64,000 nucleotides of DNA, taken from the NCBI RefSeq assembly GCF_001428745.1, contig NZ_LMIO01000002.1, positions 186,001 to 250,000 on the forward strand, in the 5' to 3' direction. The position numbers and the translations under genes were made by a program. The notes below the pieces were generated by a model that was not told the DNA's origin, made no database searches, and saw only the letters and a program-made list of their open reading frames with translations. Source of the stretch: Leifsonia sp. Root227. Lineage in GTDB: Bacteria > Actinomycetota > Actinomycetes > Actinomycetales > Microbacteriaceae. Positions 41,731 to 49,761 of the stretch are shown piece by piece (position 1 is the first letter of the stretch; each line of letters begins with the position of its first letter).

Positions 41731-43239
41731 ATGAGTTTTCTCGAATACGCACCAGCGCCGGAGTCTCGGGCCATCCTGAACCTCCGCGACCAGTACGGCC
41801 TGTTCATCGACGGCGAGTTCGTCGACGGCAACGGCACCCCGTTCCAGACCATCTCCCCGGCGACGGAGGAGCGAATCGCGACCATCTCCACCGCGAACAC
41901 CGCCGACGTGGATGCGGCCGTCGCCGCCGCGCGCCGGGCGTACGAGCGCACCTGGTCCAGGATGAGCGGCAGTGACCGCGGCAAGTACCTGTTCCGGATC
42001 GCGCGCCTCGTGCAGGAGCGCGCCCGTGAGCTCGCCGTGGCGGAGAGCCTCGACAACGGCAAGCCGATCAAGGAGAGCAGGGATGTGGACGTCCCGCTCG
42101 TCGCCGCCTGGTTCTTCTACTACGCGGGATGGGCCGACAAGCTCGATCACGCCGGTCTCGGCCCTGCGCCGCGCGCGCTCGGCGTCGCCGCGCAGGTCAT
42201 CCCGTGGAACTTCCCGCTGCTGATGCTCGCGTGGAAGATCGCACCGGCCCTCGCCGCAGGCAACACCGTCGTGCTCAAGCCGGCGGAGACCACGCCGCTG
42301 ACCGCTCTGCTGTTCGCAGAGATCGTGCAGCAGGCCGGCCTCCCGGCCGGTGTCGTCAACATCGTCACCGGCGCGGGGGAGACGGGGCGCGACCTGGTCA
42401 ACCACCCGGATGTGAACAAGGTCGCCTTCACCGGCTCCACCGCCGTCGGCCGCGAGATCGCGCGAGCGGTCGCCGGCACGGACAAGAAGCTCACCCTGGA
42501 GCTCGGCGGCAAAGCGGCGAACATCGTCTTCGACGATGCGCCGATCGACCAGGCCGTCGAGGGCATCGTCAACGGGATCTTCTTCAACCAGGGGCACGTC
42601 TGCTGCGCAGGCAGCAGGCTCCTGGTGCAGGAGAGCATCCACGACGAGGTCGTCGACCGGCTGAAGAACCGCCTGTCGACGCTGCGCCTCGGCGACCCGC
42701 TCGACAAGAACACCGACATCGGCGCGATCAACAGCGCAGAGCAGCTTCGGCGCATCCGCGAGCTGTCCGACATCGGAGAGGCTGAGGGAGCCGACCGCTG
42801 GACGGCCGACTGCGCCATCCCGGAGAACGGCTTCTGGTTCGCGCCGACGATCTTCGACAACGTGTCCACCAGCCACCGGATCGCCCGCGAGGAGATCTTC
42901 GGGCCTGTGCTGTCCGTGCTCACCTTCCGCACCCCGGCCGAGGCCATCGCCAAGGCGAACAACACCCCGTACGGTCTGTCGGCCGGCATCTGGAGCGACA
43001 AGGGCAGCCGCATCCTGGCCGTCGCGGACAAGCTCCGCGCCGGCGTGATCTGGGCGAACACGTTCAACCGGTTCGACCCGGCCAGCCCGTTCGGCGGGTA
43101 CAAGGAGTCCGGCTACGGCCGCGAGGGCGGCCGCCACGGGCTCGCGGCGTACCTCACGCCCGGCCGTGCGCTTCCCGGCACGTCCGCCGGCGCGCTGACC
43201 TCCGCATCCACCACGACCCGCAAGGGAGCGAAGAAATGA
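41731..43239 (+). CDS. NAD(P)-dependent aldehyde dehydrogenase
   Basis: A 502-residue complete aldehyde dehydrogenase. Asn of the active site is in VIPWNFPLLMLAWK (about residue 157), the general base Glu in TLELGGKAAN (about 256) and the catalytic Cys in NQGHVCCAGSRL (about 290). It lies 23 bp after deoC and would oxidise the acetaldehyde that DeoC releases; this is an inference from the operon. Its stop overlaps the start of the next, shorter ALDH-like gene (ATGA at 43236). Confidence 0.9.
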   Translation: MSFLEYAPAPESRAILNLRDQYGLFIDGEFVDGNGTPFQTISPATEERIATISTANTADVDAAVAAARRAYERTWSRMSGSDRGKYLFRIARLVQERARELAVAESLDNGKPIKESRDVDVPLVAAWFFYYAGWADKLDHAGLGPAPRALGVAAQVIPWNFPLLMLAWKIAPALAAGNTVVLKPAETTPLTALLFAEIVQQAGLPAGVVNIVTGAGETGRDLVNHPDVNKVAFTGSTAVGREIARAVAGTDKKLTLELGGKAANIVFDDAPIDQAVEGIVNGIFFNQGHVCCAGSRLLVQESIHDEVVDRLKNRLSTLRLGDPLDKNTDIGAINSAEQLRRIRELSDIGEAEGADRWTADCAIPENGFWFAPTIFDNVSTSHRIAREEIFGPVLSVLTFRTPAEAIAKANNTPYGLSAGIWSDKGSRILAVADKLRAGVIWANTFNRFDPASPFGGYKESGYGREGGRHGLAAYLTPGRALPGTSAGALTSASTTTRKGAKK

Positions 43240-44096
43240 GCCGCCTGACCGTGCCGAAGACGTACAAGCTCTACATCGGCGGAAAGTTCCCGCGCAGCGA
43301 GTCCGGCCGCACGTACGAGGTCGTCTCGGCGAAGGGCGCGTTCCTGGCCAACGCAGCGAAGGCGTCCCGCAAGGACGCTCGGGATGCGGTCGTCGCCGCC
43401 CGAGGAGCCCTCGGCGGCTGGGCCGGCGCCACCGCGTACAACCGCGGGCAGGTGCTCTACCGCATCGCGGAGCTGATGGAGGGTCGTCGTGCCCAGTTCG
43501 TCGACGAGATCCAGCAGACGGAGGGCGTCTCGGCGTCGGTCGCAGGCGCCCAGGTGGACGAGGCGATCGACCGCTGGGTCTGGTACGCGGGCTGGGCGGA
43601 CAAGTTCGCTCAGGTCGTCGGGAACGCCAACCCGGTCGCGGGGCCGTACTTCAACATCTCGGTGCCGGAACCGACCGGCGTCGTGGCGATCGTCGCGCCC
43701 CAGGACAGCGGCCTGCTCGGCTTCGTGAGCGCCGTCGCCCCGGCGCTGGTGGCGGGGAACACGGTCGTCGTCGTGGCGAGCGAGCGGTTCCCGCTGTCGG
43801 CGATCAGCTTGAGCGAGGTGCTCGCGACCAGCGACGTTCCCGGCGGCGTCGTGAACATCCTGACCGGCTCCCCGGCCGAGATCGCCCCGTGGCTGGCCTC
43901 GCACGCCGACGTCAACGCGCTCGACCTGGTCGGCGCAGGAGCGCTGGAGTGGATCGACCTGCAGATCGCAGCGGCGGACACACTCAAGCGCGTGCTCACC
44001 CCGGAGAACGGCCAGGACGCAGCTGCGCCGTCGCTCGACCGCATCGCGTTCTTCACCGAGACGAAGACGGTCTGGCACACCAAGTCGCTGATCTGA
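43236..44096 (+). CDS. Short aldehyde-dehydrogenase-like protein without catalytic residues
   Basis: A 286-residue protein equal to the N-terminal coenzyme-binding half of an aldehyde dehydrogenase. It begins TYKLYIGGKFPRSESGRTY and has IVAPQDSGLLGFVSAVAPAL and VAGNTVVVVASERFPL, but ends (VWHTKSLI) before the catalytic Glu-Cys region. The ATG overlaps the stop of the full ALDH, so the two are made together. A subunit or regulatory partner of the full enzyme is more likely than a broken gene, since the frame is intact. A strong hairpin follows. Confidence 0.82.
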   Translation: MSRLTVPKTYKLYIGGKFPRSESGRTYEVVSAKGAFLANAAKASRKDARDAVVAARGALGGWAGATAYNRGQVLYRIAELMEGRRAQFVDEIQQTEGVSASVAGAQVDEAIDRWVWYAGWADKFAQVVGNANPVAGPYFNISVPEPTGVVAIVAPQDSGLLGFVSAVAPALVAGNTVVVVASERFPLSAISLSEVLATSDVPGGVVNILTGSPAEIAPWLASHADVNALDLVGAGALEWIDLQIAAADTLKRVLTPENGQDAAAPSLDRIAFFTETKTVWHTKSLI

Positions 44097-44142
44097 TCCG
44101 CGACGGCTCGCGCATCCCGCCATCGCCGTCCTGACGCATCCA

Positions 44143-44181
44143 GAGGGGTGTACCGCAGTCGTGTGCCGCGGTACACCCCTC
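44143..44181 (+). terminator. Terminator of the deoC operon
   Basis: A perfect 14-bp stem, GAGGGGTGTACCGC (44143-44156) and its complement (44168-44181), with an 11-nt loop. A C/T-rich segment follows (ttcagcttctt). Confidence 0.85.
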
Positions 44182-44232
44182 GCGGCTTTCAGCTTCTTGG
44201 GGGAGGATGGCAGAAAGACTTAGGAGGTCCGG

Positions 44233-44826
44233 ATGACGGATCAGGGGATGTCGGGTATGGGTCCGACCGCCCTCGTCGGGGACAGTCTCACGCAGGGCGG
44301 GGACTGGCAGGCGTGGATGCCGGGGGAGACGATCTACAACTTCGGGGTCGGCGGAGACACGTCGGACGACGTGGTCGCGCGGATCTGGGATGTGATCAAC
44401 GCCCAGCCCGCCGTCGTTGTGCTGCTGATCGGCACGAACGACCTCGCCTGGCGGCGCTCCGTCGAGCACGTGGTGCGCAATGTGGAGACCATTTTGGTGA
44501 CGCTGCGCAGGGAGCTGCCGGAGACGCGCATCCTGGTGCAGTCCGTGCTCCCGCGCGGTCACGAGTTCGCCGACCAGATCCGCGACATCAACCGCCACCT
44601 CTGGCAGTTCGCGCCGACCGTGCACGCCCAGTGGCTCGACCTCTGGCCGTCTCTGGCGCTCGACGACGGCGAGCTGAACCCCGCGTACAGCGACGACAGG
44701 CTCCACCTCAACGAGGAGGGCTACCGCGTCTGGGTCAACGAGCTGATCCCCGCGCTGGAGCGCCTGCGCCAGCAGCCGCCCACCAGCCGCGCGATCACCC
44801 TCCCCGACCTCGGCGGCGCCGCCTGA
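44233..44826 (+). CDS. SGNH/GDSL hydrolase, cytoplasmic type
   Basis: A 197-residue esterase family protein without signal peptide. All four blocks are visible: VGDSLTQGGDW (Ser), NFGVGGDTSDDV (Gly), LIGTNDLAWRRS (Asn), and SDDRLHLNEEGYRVW (Asp/His). ATG 44233 follows TAGGAGGT. The substrate is unknown; similar proteins include arylesterases and platelet-activating-factor acetylhydrolase-like enzymes. It is convergent with the M20 peptidase, separated by palindrome copy E. Confidence 0.83.
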   Translation: MTDQGMSGMGPTALVGDSLTQGGDWQAWMPGETIYNFGVGGDTSDDVVARIWDVINAQPAVVVLLIGTNDLAWRRSVEHVVRNVETILVTLRRELPETRILVQSVLPRGHEFADQIRDINRHLWQFAPTVHAQWLDLWPSLALDDGELNPAYSDDRLHLNEEGYRVWVNELIPALERLRQQPPTSRAITLPDLGGAA

Positions 44827-44829
44827 TCA

Positions 44830-44889
44830 TCGAGTCCGAACCTGTTCACACTCCCACTCGGCGTGTCGCCTGAATAGCTCCGGGCTCGA
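44830..44889 (+). repeat. 60-bp intergenic palindrome, family 1, copy E (diverged)
   Basis: Same length and invariant GGCGTGTCGC, but arms differ at many positions. Pairing is kept by double changes at 8/53, 13/48 and 17/44. It touches the stop codon of the M20 gene and follows the SGNH stop by 3 bp. Confidence 0.75.
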
Positions 44890-46236
44890 TCATCTGGTGA
44901 GGAGGAGGGTCTCGTAAAAGCGGATGCCGCGGAGCCAGGTGGCCACGTGGATGCGCTCGTTGCGGGCGTGCAGGGTCGCGCGTTCCTCGGTGGCCATCTC
45001 GAACGGGGTGAAGCGGTAGACGGCGTCGCTGATCGTCGTGAAGTGGCGGCTGTCGCTCGCGCCGAGCATGATGTACGGCGTCACCACGGCATCCGGATGC
45101 ACGGCCGCGATGCTGCCGGCCACCGCATCCCACTCCGGCCCGCTCGTCGGCGACACCGGGGACGGTTCGCTCGGGTCGACGGCCTGGATCCGCACCAGCG
45201 GGTCGTGGATCGCCTTGCGGAGATGGGCGATCGTCTCCGCGACGCTCGAACCGACCGCGATGCGCACGTTCACGACCGCCTCCGCGGTCTCCGGCAGCGC
45301 GTTGGCCGCGAGGCTTCCGCTGAGCTGGGTGACGGCCGTCGTCGTCCGCACGATCGCGCGGGTCTCGTCGCTCACTCGGCCCAGCACGGCGACCAGAGCG
45401 GGTTTCAGCGTGCGCGCCCTGGTGAACACCGCGCGCAGCGGACCGCTGGCGTGCGCGCCGAGGGTCTCCACCATCTGCAGGTTCGTCTCACTGAGCCTGG
45501 CGGGGAAGGGCTTGGCGTTCAGCCGCGTGATCGCGCGCGCCAGCCGCACCGTCGCCGCCAGTTTCGGGGGCGTGGATGCGTGACCGCCGTTCTGCTCGAC
45601 GGTCAGGCGCACGCTCGTGATGCCCTTCTCGCTGACCCCGACGACCGCGATGGGCTTGGTCACGCCGGGGAAGATGCCCTCCACGACCGCGCCGCCCTCG
45701 TCCAGGACCAGTGCCGGCCGGATGCCGCGCTCGGCCAAAGCGGCGACGATCGCCTGCGCTCCTGAGCCGACCGTCTCCTCGTCGTGGCCGAAGCTGAGGT
45801 ACACGTCCGCCGCGGGAGTGTGGCCGGCCGCGACCAGCGCATCCACTGCTTCGAGGATGGCGACGAGGGCGCCCTTGTCGTCGAGGGTGCCCCTGCTCCA
45901 GAGCACGCGGCCGTCTCCGTCGCCGGTGAGCTCCGCACCGAATGGCGGGTGCTGCCAGCCGTCGTCCGTGGCGGGCACGACGTCGTAGTGGGCCATCAGG
46001 ACCGTCGGCGGGCCGTCGCCCGCTCCGCGCCAGCGGTAGAGCAGCGAGCGGCCGTGCTGCTCGCGTTCGAGCCCGGCGTGCAGTGCTGGGTAGAGCTCGG
46101 GGAGGGCGGCGATGAAGCGGTCGAACGCCTCCCAGTCGGTGTCGTCCACCACGTTGCGCGACATGGTCGGGATGCGCAGGAGCGTGCGGAAGCGCTCGAG
46201 GGCGGCATCGTCGTCGATGCCGTGGGCGGCGCTCAC
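44890..46236 (-). CDS. M20 family metallopeptidase
   Basis: A 448-residue zinc peptidase of the M20 family (carboxypeptidase or aminoacylase type). Metal ligands are His in LMAHYDVVPATDDGW, Asp in RGTLDDKGALVAILEAVDAL, Glu pair in FGHDEETVGSGA and Asp in VLDEGGAVVEG. A dimerisation domain begins with VGVSEKGITSVRLTVEQNGG and the final His is in ASDSRHFTTI. GTG 46236 overlaps the stop of the macrodomain gene. Substrate is likely a peptide or N-acyl amino acid. Confidence 0.88.
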   Translation of the reverse strand: MSAAHGIDDDAALERFRTLLRIPTMSRNVVDDTDWEAFDRFIAALPELYPALHAGLEREQHGRSLLYRWRGAGDGPPTVLMAHYDVVPATDDGWQHPPFGAELTGDGDGRVLWSRGTLDDKGALVAILEAVDALVAAGHTPAADVYLSFGHDEETVGSGAQAIVAALAERGIRPALVLDEGGAVVEGIFPGVTKPIAVVGVSEKGITSVRLTVEQNGGHASTPPKLAATVRLARAITRLNAKPFPARLSETNLQMVETLGAHASGPLRAVFTRARTLKPALVAVLGRVSDETRAIVRTTTAVTQLSGSLAANALPETAEAVVNVRIAVGSSVAETIAHLRKAIHDPLVRIQAVDPSEPSPVSPTSGPEWDAVAGSIAAVHPDAVVTPYIMLGASDSRHFTTISDAVYRFTPFEMATEERATLHARNERIHVATWLRGIRFYETLLLTR

Positions 46237-46760
46237 TCGCCGGCCGCCGTGCGGAACGCGGACAGGGCGTCGTCGGAGAACAGCACGAACCGCACGCGCT
46301 CGACCGGCCCGAAGGATGCGGCGAGCACGGCACGGACGGTGCTGACCGCGATGCGCGCCGCATCGTCCATCGGCCAGCCGTAGACCCCGGCGGAGATCGC
46401 GGGGAACGCGACGGAGGTCGCGCCGACCTCGCGGGCGACGCGCAGGGACGAGCGGTAGGCGTTCTGCAGCAGCTCCGTGCGGTCCTCGGTGGCCGACCAG
46501 ACGGGGCCGACCGTGTGGATGACCCAGGTCGCGGCGAGGTCGCCGGCCGTGGTGGCGACGGCCTGGCCGGTCGGGAGGCCGTCAGGGAGCGTCGTCGCGC
46601 GCAGTTCGCGGCAGGCGTCGAGGATGGCCGGGCCTCCTCTGCGGTGGATCGCGCCGTCGACGCCGCCTCCGCCGAGTATGGAACTGTTGGCGGAGTTGAC
46701 GATCGCGTCGACGTGCTCGTCGGTGATGTCGCCCTTGACGATCTGGATGAGGTCGTCCAC
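46233..46760 (-). CDS. Macrodomain protein, O-acetyl-ADP-ribose deacetylase type
   Basis: A 175-residue MacroD-like protein that would remove ADP-ribose from proteins or deacetylate O-acetyl-ADP-ribose. The hallmark is AIVNSANSSILGGGGVDGAI (residues ~21-40) followed by HRRGGPAILDACREL. The second binding loop is AFPAISAGVYGWPMDDAA. GTG 46760 starts 2 bp after the csoR stop; an AGGGG site precedes it. It is therefore transcribed with the metal regulator and the M20 peptidase. A link between copper stress and ADP-ribosylation is only suggested by this order. Confidence 0.88.
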   Translation of the reverse strand: MDDLIQIVKGDITDEHVDAIVNSANSSILGGGGVDGAIHRRGGPAILDACRELRATTLPDGLPTGQAVATTAGDLAATWVIHTVGPVWSATEDRTELLQNAYRSSLRVAREVGATSVAFPAISAGVYGWPMDDAARIAVSTVRAVLAASFGPVERVRFVLFSDDALSAFRTAAGE

Positions 46761-46762
46761 GG

Positions 46763-47041
46763 TCAGCCCCTGTTGTTGGAGAGCTCGTATACCTTCAGCA
46801 GCTCGACGATCGCGTCGTCGCGCTGGCTGCCGCCCTCCTCGAACATCTCGGACACGTGCGTCTTCAGGTGGTTCTCGACGAGCAGCTTGTTGAGGGAGCC
46901 GAGCGACTTCTGGATGGCGAGGGACTGCGTGATGATGTCGATGCAGTAGTCCTCGTTCTCGATCATCTTCTCCAGGCCCCTGAGCTGGCCTTCGAGGATG
47001 CGCGTGCGGTGCATGGCGCGTTTCTTGATGTCTGCGATCAC
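46763..47041 (-). CDS. csoR: CsoR/RcnR family metal-sensing repressor
   Basis: A 92-residue four-helix regulator. Start GTG 47041 is supported by TATCCT 6 nt upstream and by family length; the upstream GTG at 47068 would put the start inside the operator. Ligand positions are Cys33 (ENEDYC), His58 (VENH) and His62 (LKTH). Copper-sensing CsoR normally has Cys at the last position, while RcnR nickel/cobalt sensors have His. The operator at 47067-47087 and divergent copZ-copA indicate control of copper export. Confidence 0.9.
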   Translation of the reverse strand: MIADIKKRAMHRTRILEGQLRGLEKMIENEDYCIDIITQSLAIQKSLGSLNKLLVENHLKTHVSEMFEEGGSQRDDAIVELLKVYELSNNRG

Positions 47042-47047
47042 CGCTCC

Positions 47048-47053
47048 AGGATA
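47048..47053 (-). promoter_or_regulatory. -10 box, leaderless start of csoR
   Basis: TATCCT on the minus strand, 6 nt before GTG 47041. Confidence 0.55.
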
Positions 47054-47066
47054 CCGCGCCGATCCC

Positions 47067-47087
47067 ACATACCCCTATGGGGTATGT
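47067..47087. promoter_or_regulatory. CsoR operator
   Basis: A perfect palindrome: ACATACCCC, spacer TAT, GGGGTATGT. It is the G/C-tract type bound by CsoR/RcnR regulators and lies across the -35 regions of both divergent promoters. Confidence 0.85.
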
Positions 47088-47089
47088 GT

Positions 47090-47095
47090 TACAGT
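47090..47095 (+). promoter_or_regulatory. -10 box, leaderless start of copZ
   Basis: TACAGT, then 7 nt, then ATG 47103. Confidence 0.55.
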
Positions 47096-47102
47096 CGAAG
47101 AC

Positions 47103-47327
47103 ATGGAAACGAGCTACGACATCCAGGGCATGACCTGCGCGCACTGCGCACGCGCGGTGACCGAGGAACTCCGGGCGATCGACGGCGTGACAGCGGTCGC
47201 GGTCGACGTGGCGGCGGGCACGGCGACGGTCACCAGCGACGCGATCCTGTCTGTGGATGCGGTCGCCGGCGCGGTCGAAGAGGCCGGATACGCGTTGGCC
47301 CACCCACGCCGGCTCCCACTGCTGTGA
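47103..47327 (+). CDS. copZ: Copper chaperone (heavy-metal-associated domain)
   Basis: A 74-residue single HMA-domain protein with the metal-binding motif QGMTCAHCARAVTEEL (Cys12 and Cys15). It should carry Cu(I) to the ATPase encoded next. ATG 47103 is the only start compatible with the family; upstream frame extensions overlap the operator. Its TGA overlaps the GTG of copA (GTGA). The C-terminus is short and basic (HPRRLPLL). Confidence 0.9.
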   Translation: METSYDIQGMTCAHCARAVTEELRAIDGVTAVAVDVAAGTATVTSDAILSVDAVAGAVEEAGYALAHPRRLPLL

Positions 47328-49582
47328 CGGGCGCCACGACCGGCGCCACGACCGCGTCAGGCGCATCCGGGCCGGTGGAGCTCGACCTCGCCATCGACGG
47401 CATGACCTGCGCGAGCTGCGTGGCGCGCGTCGAGAAGCGCCTCGGCCGCCTCGACGGCGTGACCGCCACCGTCAACCTCGCCACCGAACGCGCCCGCGTC
47501 ACGGCGCCTGCCTCGATCGACCCTGCGCTGCTCGTGGCCGAGGTCCAGAAGGCCGGCTACGGCGCGCACGTCATCGAAGCGGCCGAACCGCCTCGTGAGG
47601 CGGACTCCGGCGCCGCGTTGCGCATCCGGCTGATCGTCAGTGCAGCGCTCACCGTCCCGGTCGTGCTGCTCGCCATGGTTCCCGCCTGGCAGTTCTGGGG
47701 CTGGCAGTGGGTCTCGCTGGTGCTGGCGACGCCTGTCGTGCTCTGGGGCGGCTGGCCGTTCCACCGCGCCGCGGCCGTGAACCTGCGGCACGGTGCCGCG
47801 ACGATGGACACGCTCGTCTCGCTCGGCACGGCCGCCGCATACCTGTGGTCGCTGTGGGCGCTCGTGTTCGGAACGGCGGGCGAGCTCGGGATGCACCACC
47901 CGTTCACGTTCGTCGCAGAGCCGGGGAGCGCGTCGGGCGCCATCTATCTGGAGGTCGCCGCAGGTGTCACGACGTTCCTGCTGCTCGGCCGGTTCGTGGA
48001 GGAACGGTCGAAGCGCAGGGCGGGCGCCGCTTTGCGCGACCTGCTGCAGGCGGGGGCGAAGGATGTCGCGATCCTCACCGACGACGAGCGCGAGCGGCGC
48101 GTTCCCGTCTCCGCCCTCGCGGTGGGCGACAGGTTCGTGGTGCGGCCTGGCGAGCGCATCGCGGCGGACGGCGTCGTGCTGGACGGCGCCGCCGCGGTCG
48201 ACACGAGCGCGATGACGGGGGAGTCCGTGCCTGTCGAGGTGGCAGGCGGAGGCACCGTGGCGGGAGGGACGATCGCGCACGGCGGCACCATCGTGGTGCG
48301 CGCCTCCAGGGTCGGCGCCGACACCCAGCTCGCCAGGATGGCGAAGCTCGTGGAGGAGGCGCAGCTCGGCAAGGCGGGCATCCAGCGGCTGGCCGACCGG
48401 ATCTCCGGCGTGTTCGTGCCCGTGGTCATCGCGCTCGCGCTGGCGACCTTCCTGGTCTGGATGCTCGTCGGAGGAGGCACGTCGGCGGCCGTCTCCGCCG
48501 CTGTCGCCGTGCTCATCGTCGCCTGCCCGTGCGCGCTCGGACTGGCGACCCCGACCGCGCTGCTGGTCGGCACGGGGCGCGCGGCGCAGCTCGGCATCCT
48601 GATCACCGGACCGGAGGTGCTCGAACGCACCGGCCGCATCGACACGATCGTCTTCGACAAGACGGGAACGCTCACCACAGGCACGATGACGGTCACCGGC
48701 GTCGTGACGGCGGACGGCGCAGAGGAGGACAGTGCAGAGGGGACGGACGCTCTGCTGCTCGCGGCGTCCGCCGAGCGCGGCTCGGAGCATCCGATCGGCA
48801 GGGCCATCGCGGCAGCAGTGGATGCGCACGCTCCCGTCTCTGGGTTCCGCGCCGTCGCCGGGTTCGGCGTCACCGCTCTCGTGGACGGGCGGCAGGTCAC
48901 CGTCGCGCGCGTCGACGACAGCGCAGGGCTCCCTGACACGCTCGCCGCCGCCGTGCGTGCCTCCCGCGCCGCCGGTGCGACGGCGGTGCTCGTCACGGTC
49001 GACGACCGCGCCGTCGCCGTGCTGAGCGTCTCCGATCCGCTGCGCGCCGACGCGGAGGAGGCGATCGGGCTGGTCCGCGGACTCGGCCTCGAACCCGTGG
49101 TGCTGAGCGGCGACCACGAGGAGACGGTGCGCGCGGTCGTCGGGCCCCTGCGCATCCGGAACGTGGTCGGCGGTGCGACGCCGGAGGGGAAGGCGGAGAC
49201 CATCGCACGGCTGCAGGAGGACGGCCACTCGGTGGCGATGGTCGGCGACGGCGTCAACGACGCGGCCGCCCTCGCGGCCGCGGACCTCGGGATCGCGATG
49301 GGCTCCGGCTCCGACGTGGCGATCGAGGCGGGCGACCTGACCCTGCTGCGCTCCGACCCCGTGCTGGTGGCCGATGCGATCCGGTTGTCACGGCGCACGG
49401 TGGCGATCATCAGGGGCAACCTGTTCTGGGCCTTCGCGTACAACGTCGCCGCACTGCCGGTTGCGGCTCTCGGACTGCTGAATCCGATGATCGCTGGGGC
49501 GGCAATGGCCTTCTCCAGCGTGTTCGTGGTGCTCAACAGCCTGCGGCTGCGCTCGTTCGCCGGACGCACGATCTCTTCCTGA
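47324..49582 (+). CDS. copA: P1B-type Cu(I)-exporting ATPase
   Basis: A 752-residue copper pump. One N-terminal metal domain has GMTCASC (Cys29, Cys32). Eight membrane segments follow, with the CPC motif in VACPCALGLATPTAL (about residue 401). The cytosolic parts show TGES (about 297), phosphorylation site DKTGTLTTG (about 445), HP in SEHPIGRAIA (about 488) and GDGVNDAAAL (about 641). GTG 47324 overlaps the copZ stop; the longer open frame reaching back to 46856 runs through copZ, the operator and csoR. Copper export across the plasma membrane is expected. Confidence 0.95.
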   Translation: MTGATTGATTASGASGPVELDLAIDGMTCASCVARVEKRLGRLDGVTATVNLATERARVTAPASIDPALLVAEVQKAGYGAHVIEAAEPPREADSGAALRIRLIVSAALTVPVVLLAMVPAWQFWGWQWVSLVLATPVVLWGGWPFHRAAAVNLRHGAATMDTLVSLGTAAAYLWSLWALVFGTAGELGMHHPFTFVAEPGSASGAIYLEVAAGVTTFLLLGRFVEERSKRRAGAALRDLLQAGAKDVAILTDDERERRVPVSALAVGDRFVVRPGERIAADGVVLDGAAAVDTSAMTGESVPVEVAGGGTVAGGTIAHGGTIVVRASRVGADTQLARMAKLVEEAQLGKAGIQRLADRISGVFVPVVIALALATFLVWMLVGGGTSAAVSAAVAVLIVACPCALGLATPTALLVGTGRAAQLGILITGPEVLERTGRIDTIVFDKTGTLTTGTMTVTGVVTADGAEEDSAEGTDALLLAASAERGSEHPIGRAIAAAVDAHAPVSGFRAVAGFGVTALVDGRQVTVARVDDSAGLPDTLAAAVRASRAAGATAVLVTVDDRAVAVLSVSDPLRADAEEAIGLVRGLGLEPVVLSGDHEETVRAVVGPLRIRNVVGGATPEGKAETIARLQEDGHSVAMVGDGVNDAAALAAADLGIAMGSGSDVAIEAGDLTLLRSDPVLVADAIRLSRRTVAIIRGNLFWAFAYNVAALPVAALGLLNPMIAGAAMAFSSVFVVLNSLRLRSFAGRTISS

Positions 49583-49761
49583 ATCGCGTCATATTCCGCC
49601 CCGGGGATGTGTCACTACCAGTGATCCTGTGAGGAGTGTGAGAATCCTTCCGGCGCGCCGTCTGCATTCACCCCTGAAAGGGGGGTGGGGGAGGACATAC
49701 CGTCGGGTCTATCCTCCACCTAGGGGTTGAGAAATATTCGTTTTACAGGAAAGGCCCGACT
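49583..49761 (+). other. 179-bp spacer before the RbsD-like gene
   Basis: Longest gene-free stretch of the window. It holds a G-rich run near 49676-49695, a possible -10 box TATCCT (49710-49715) and the ribosome site AGGAAAGG (49747-49754) of the next gene. No ORF, hairpin terminator or repeat was recognised for the end of copA. Confidence 0.5.

Noticed and set aside
46856-49582. N-terminal extension of the copper ATPase back to 46856
   Set aside because: It would run through copZ, the CsoR operator and csoR; GTG 47324 overlaps the copZ stop and fits the family.
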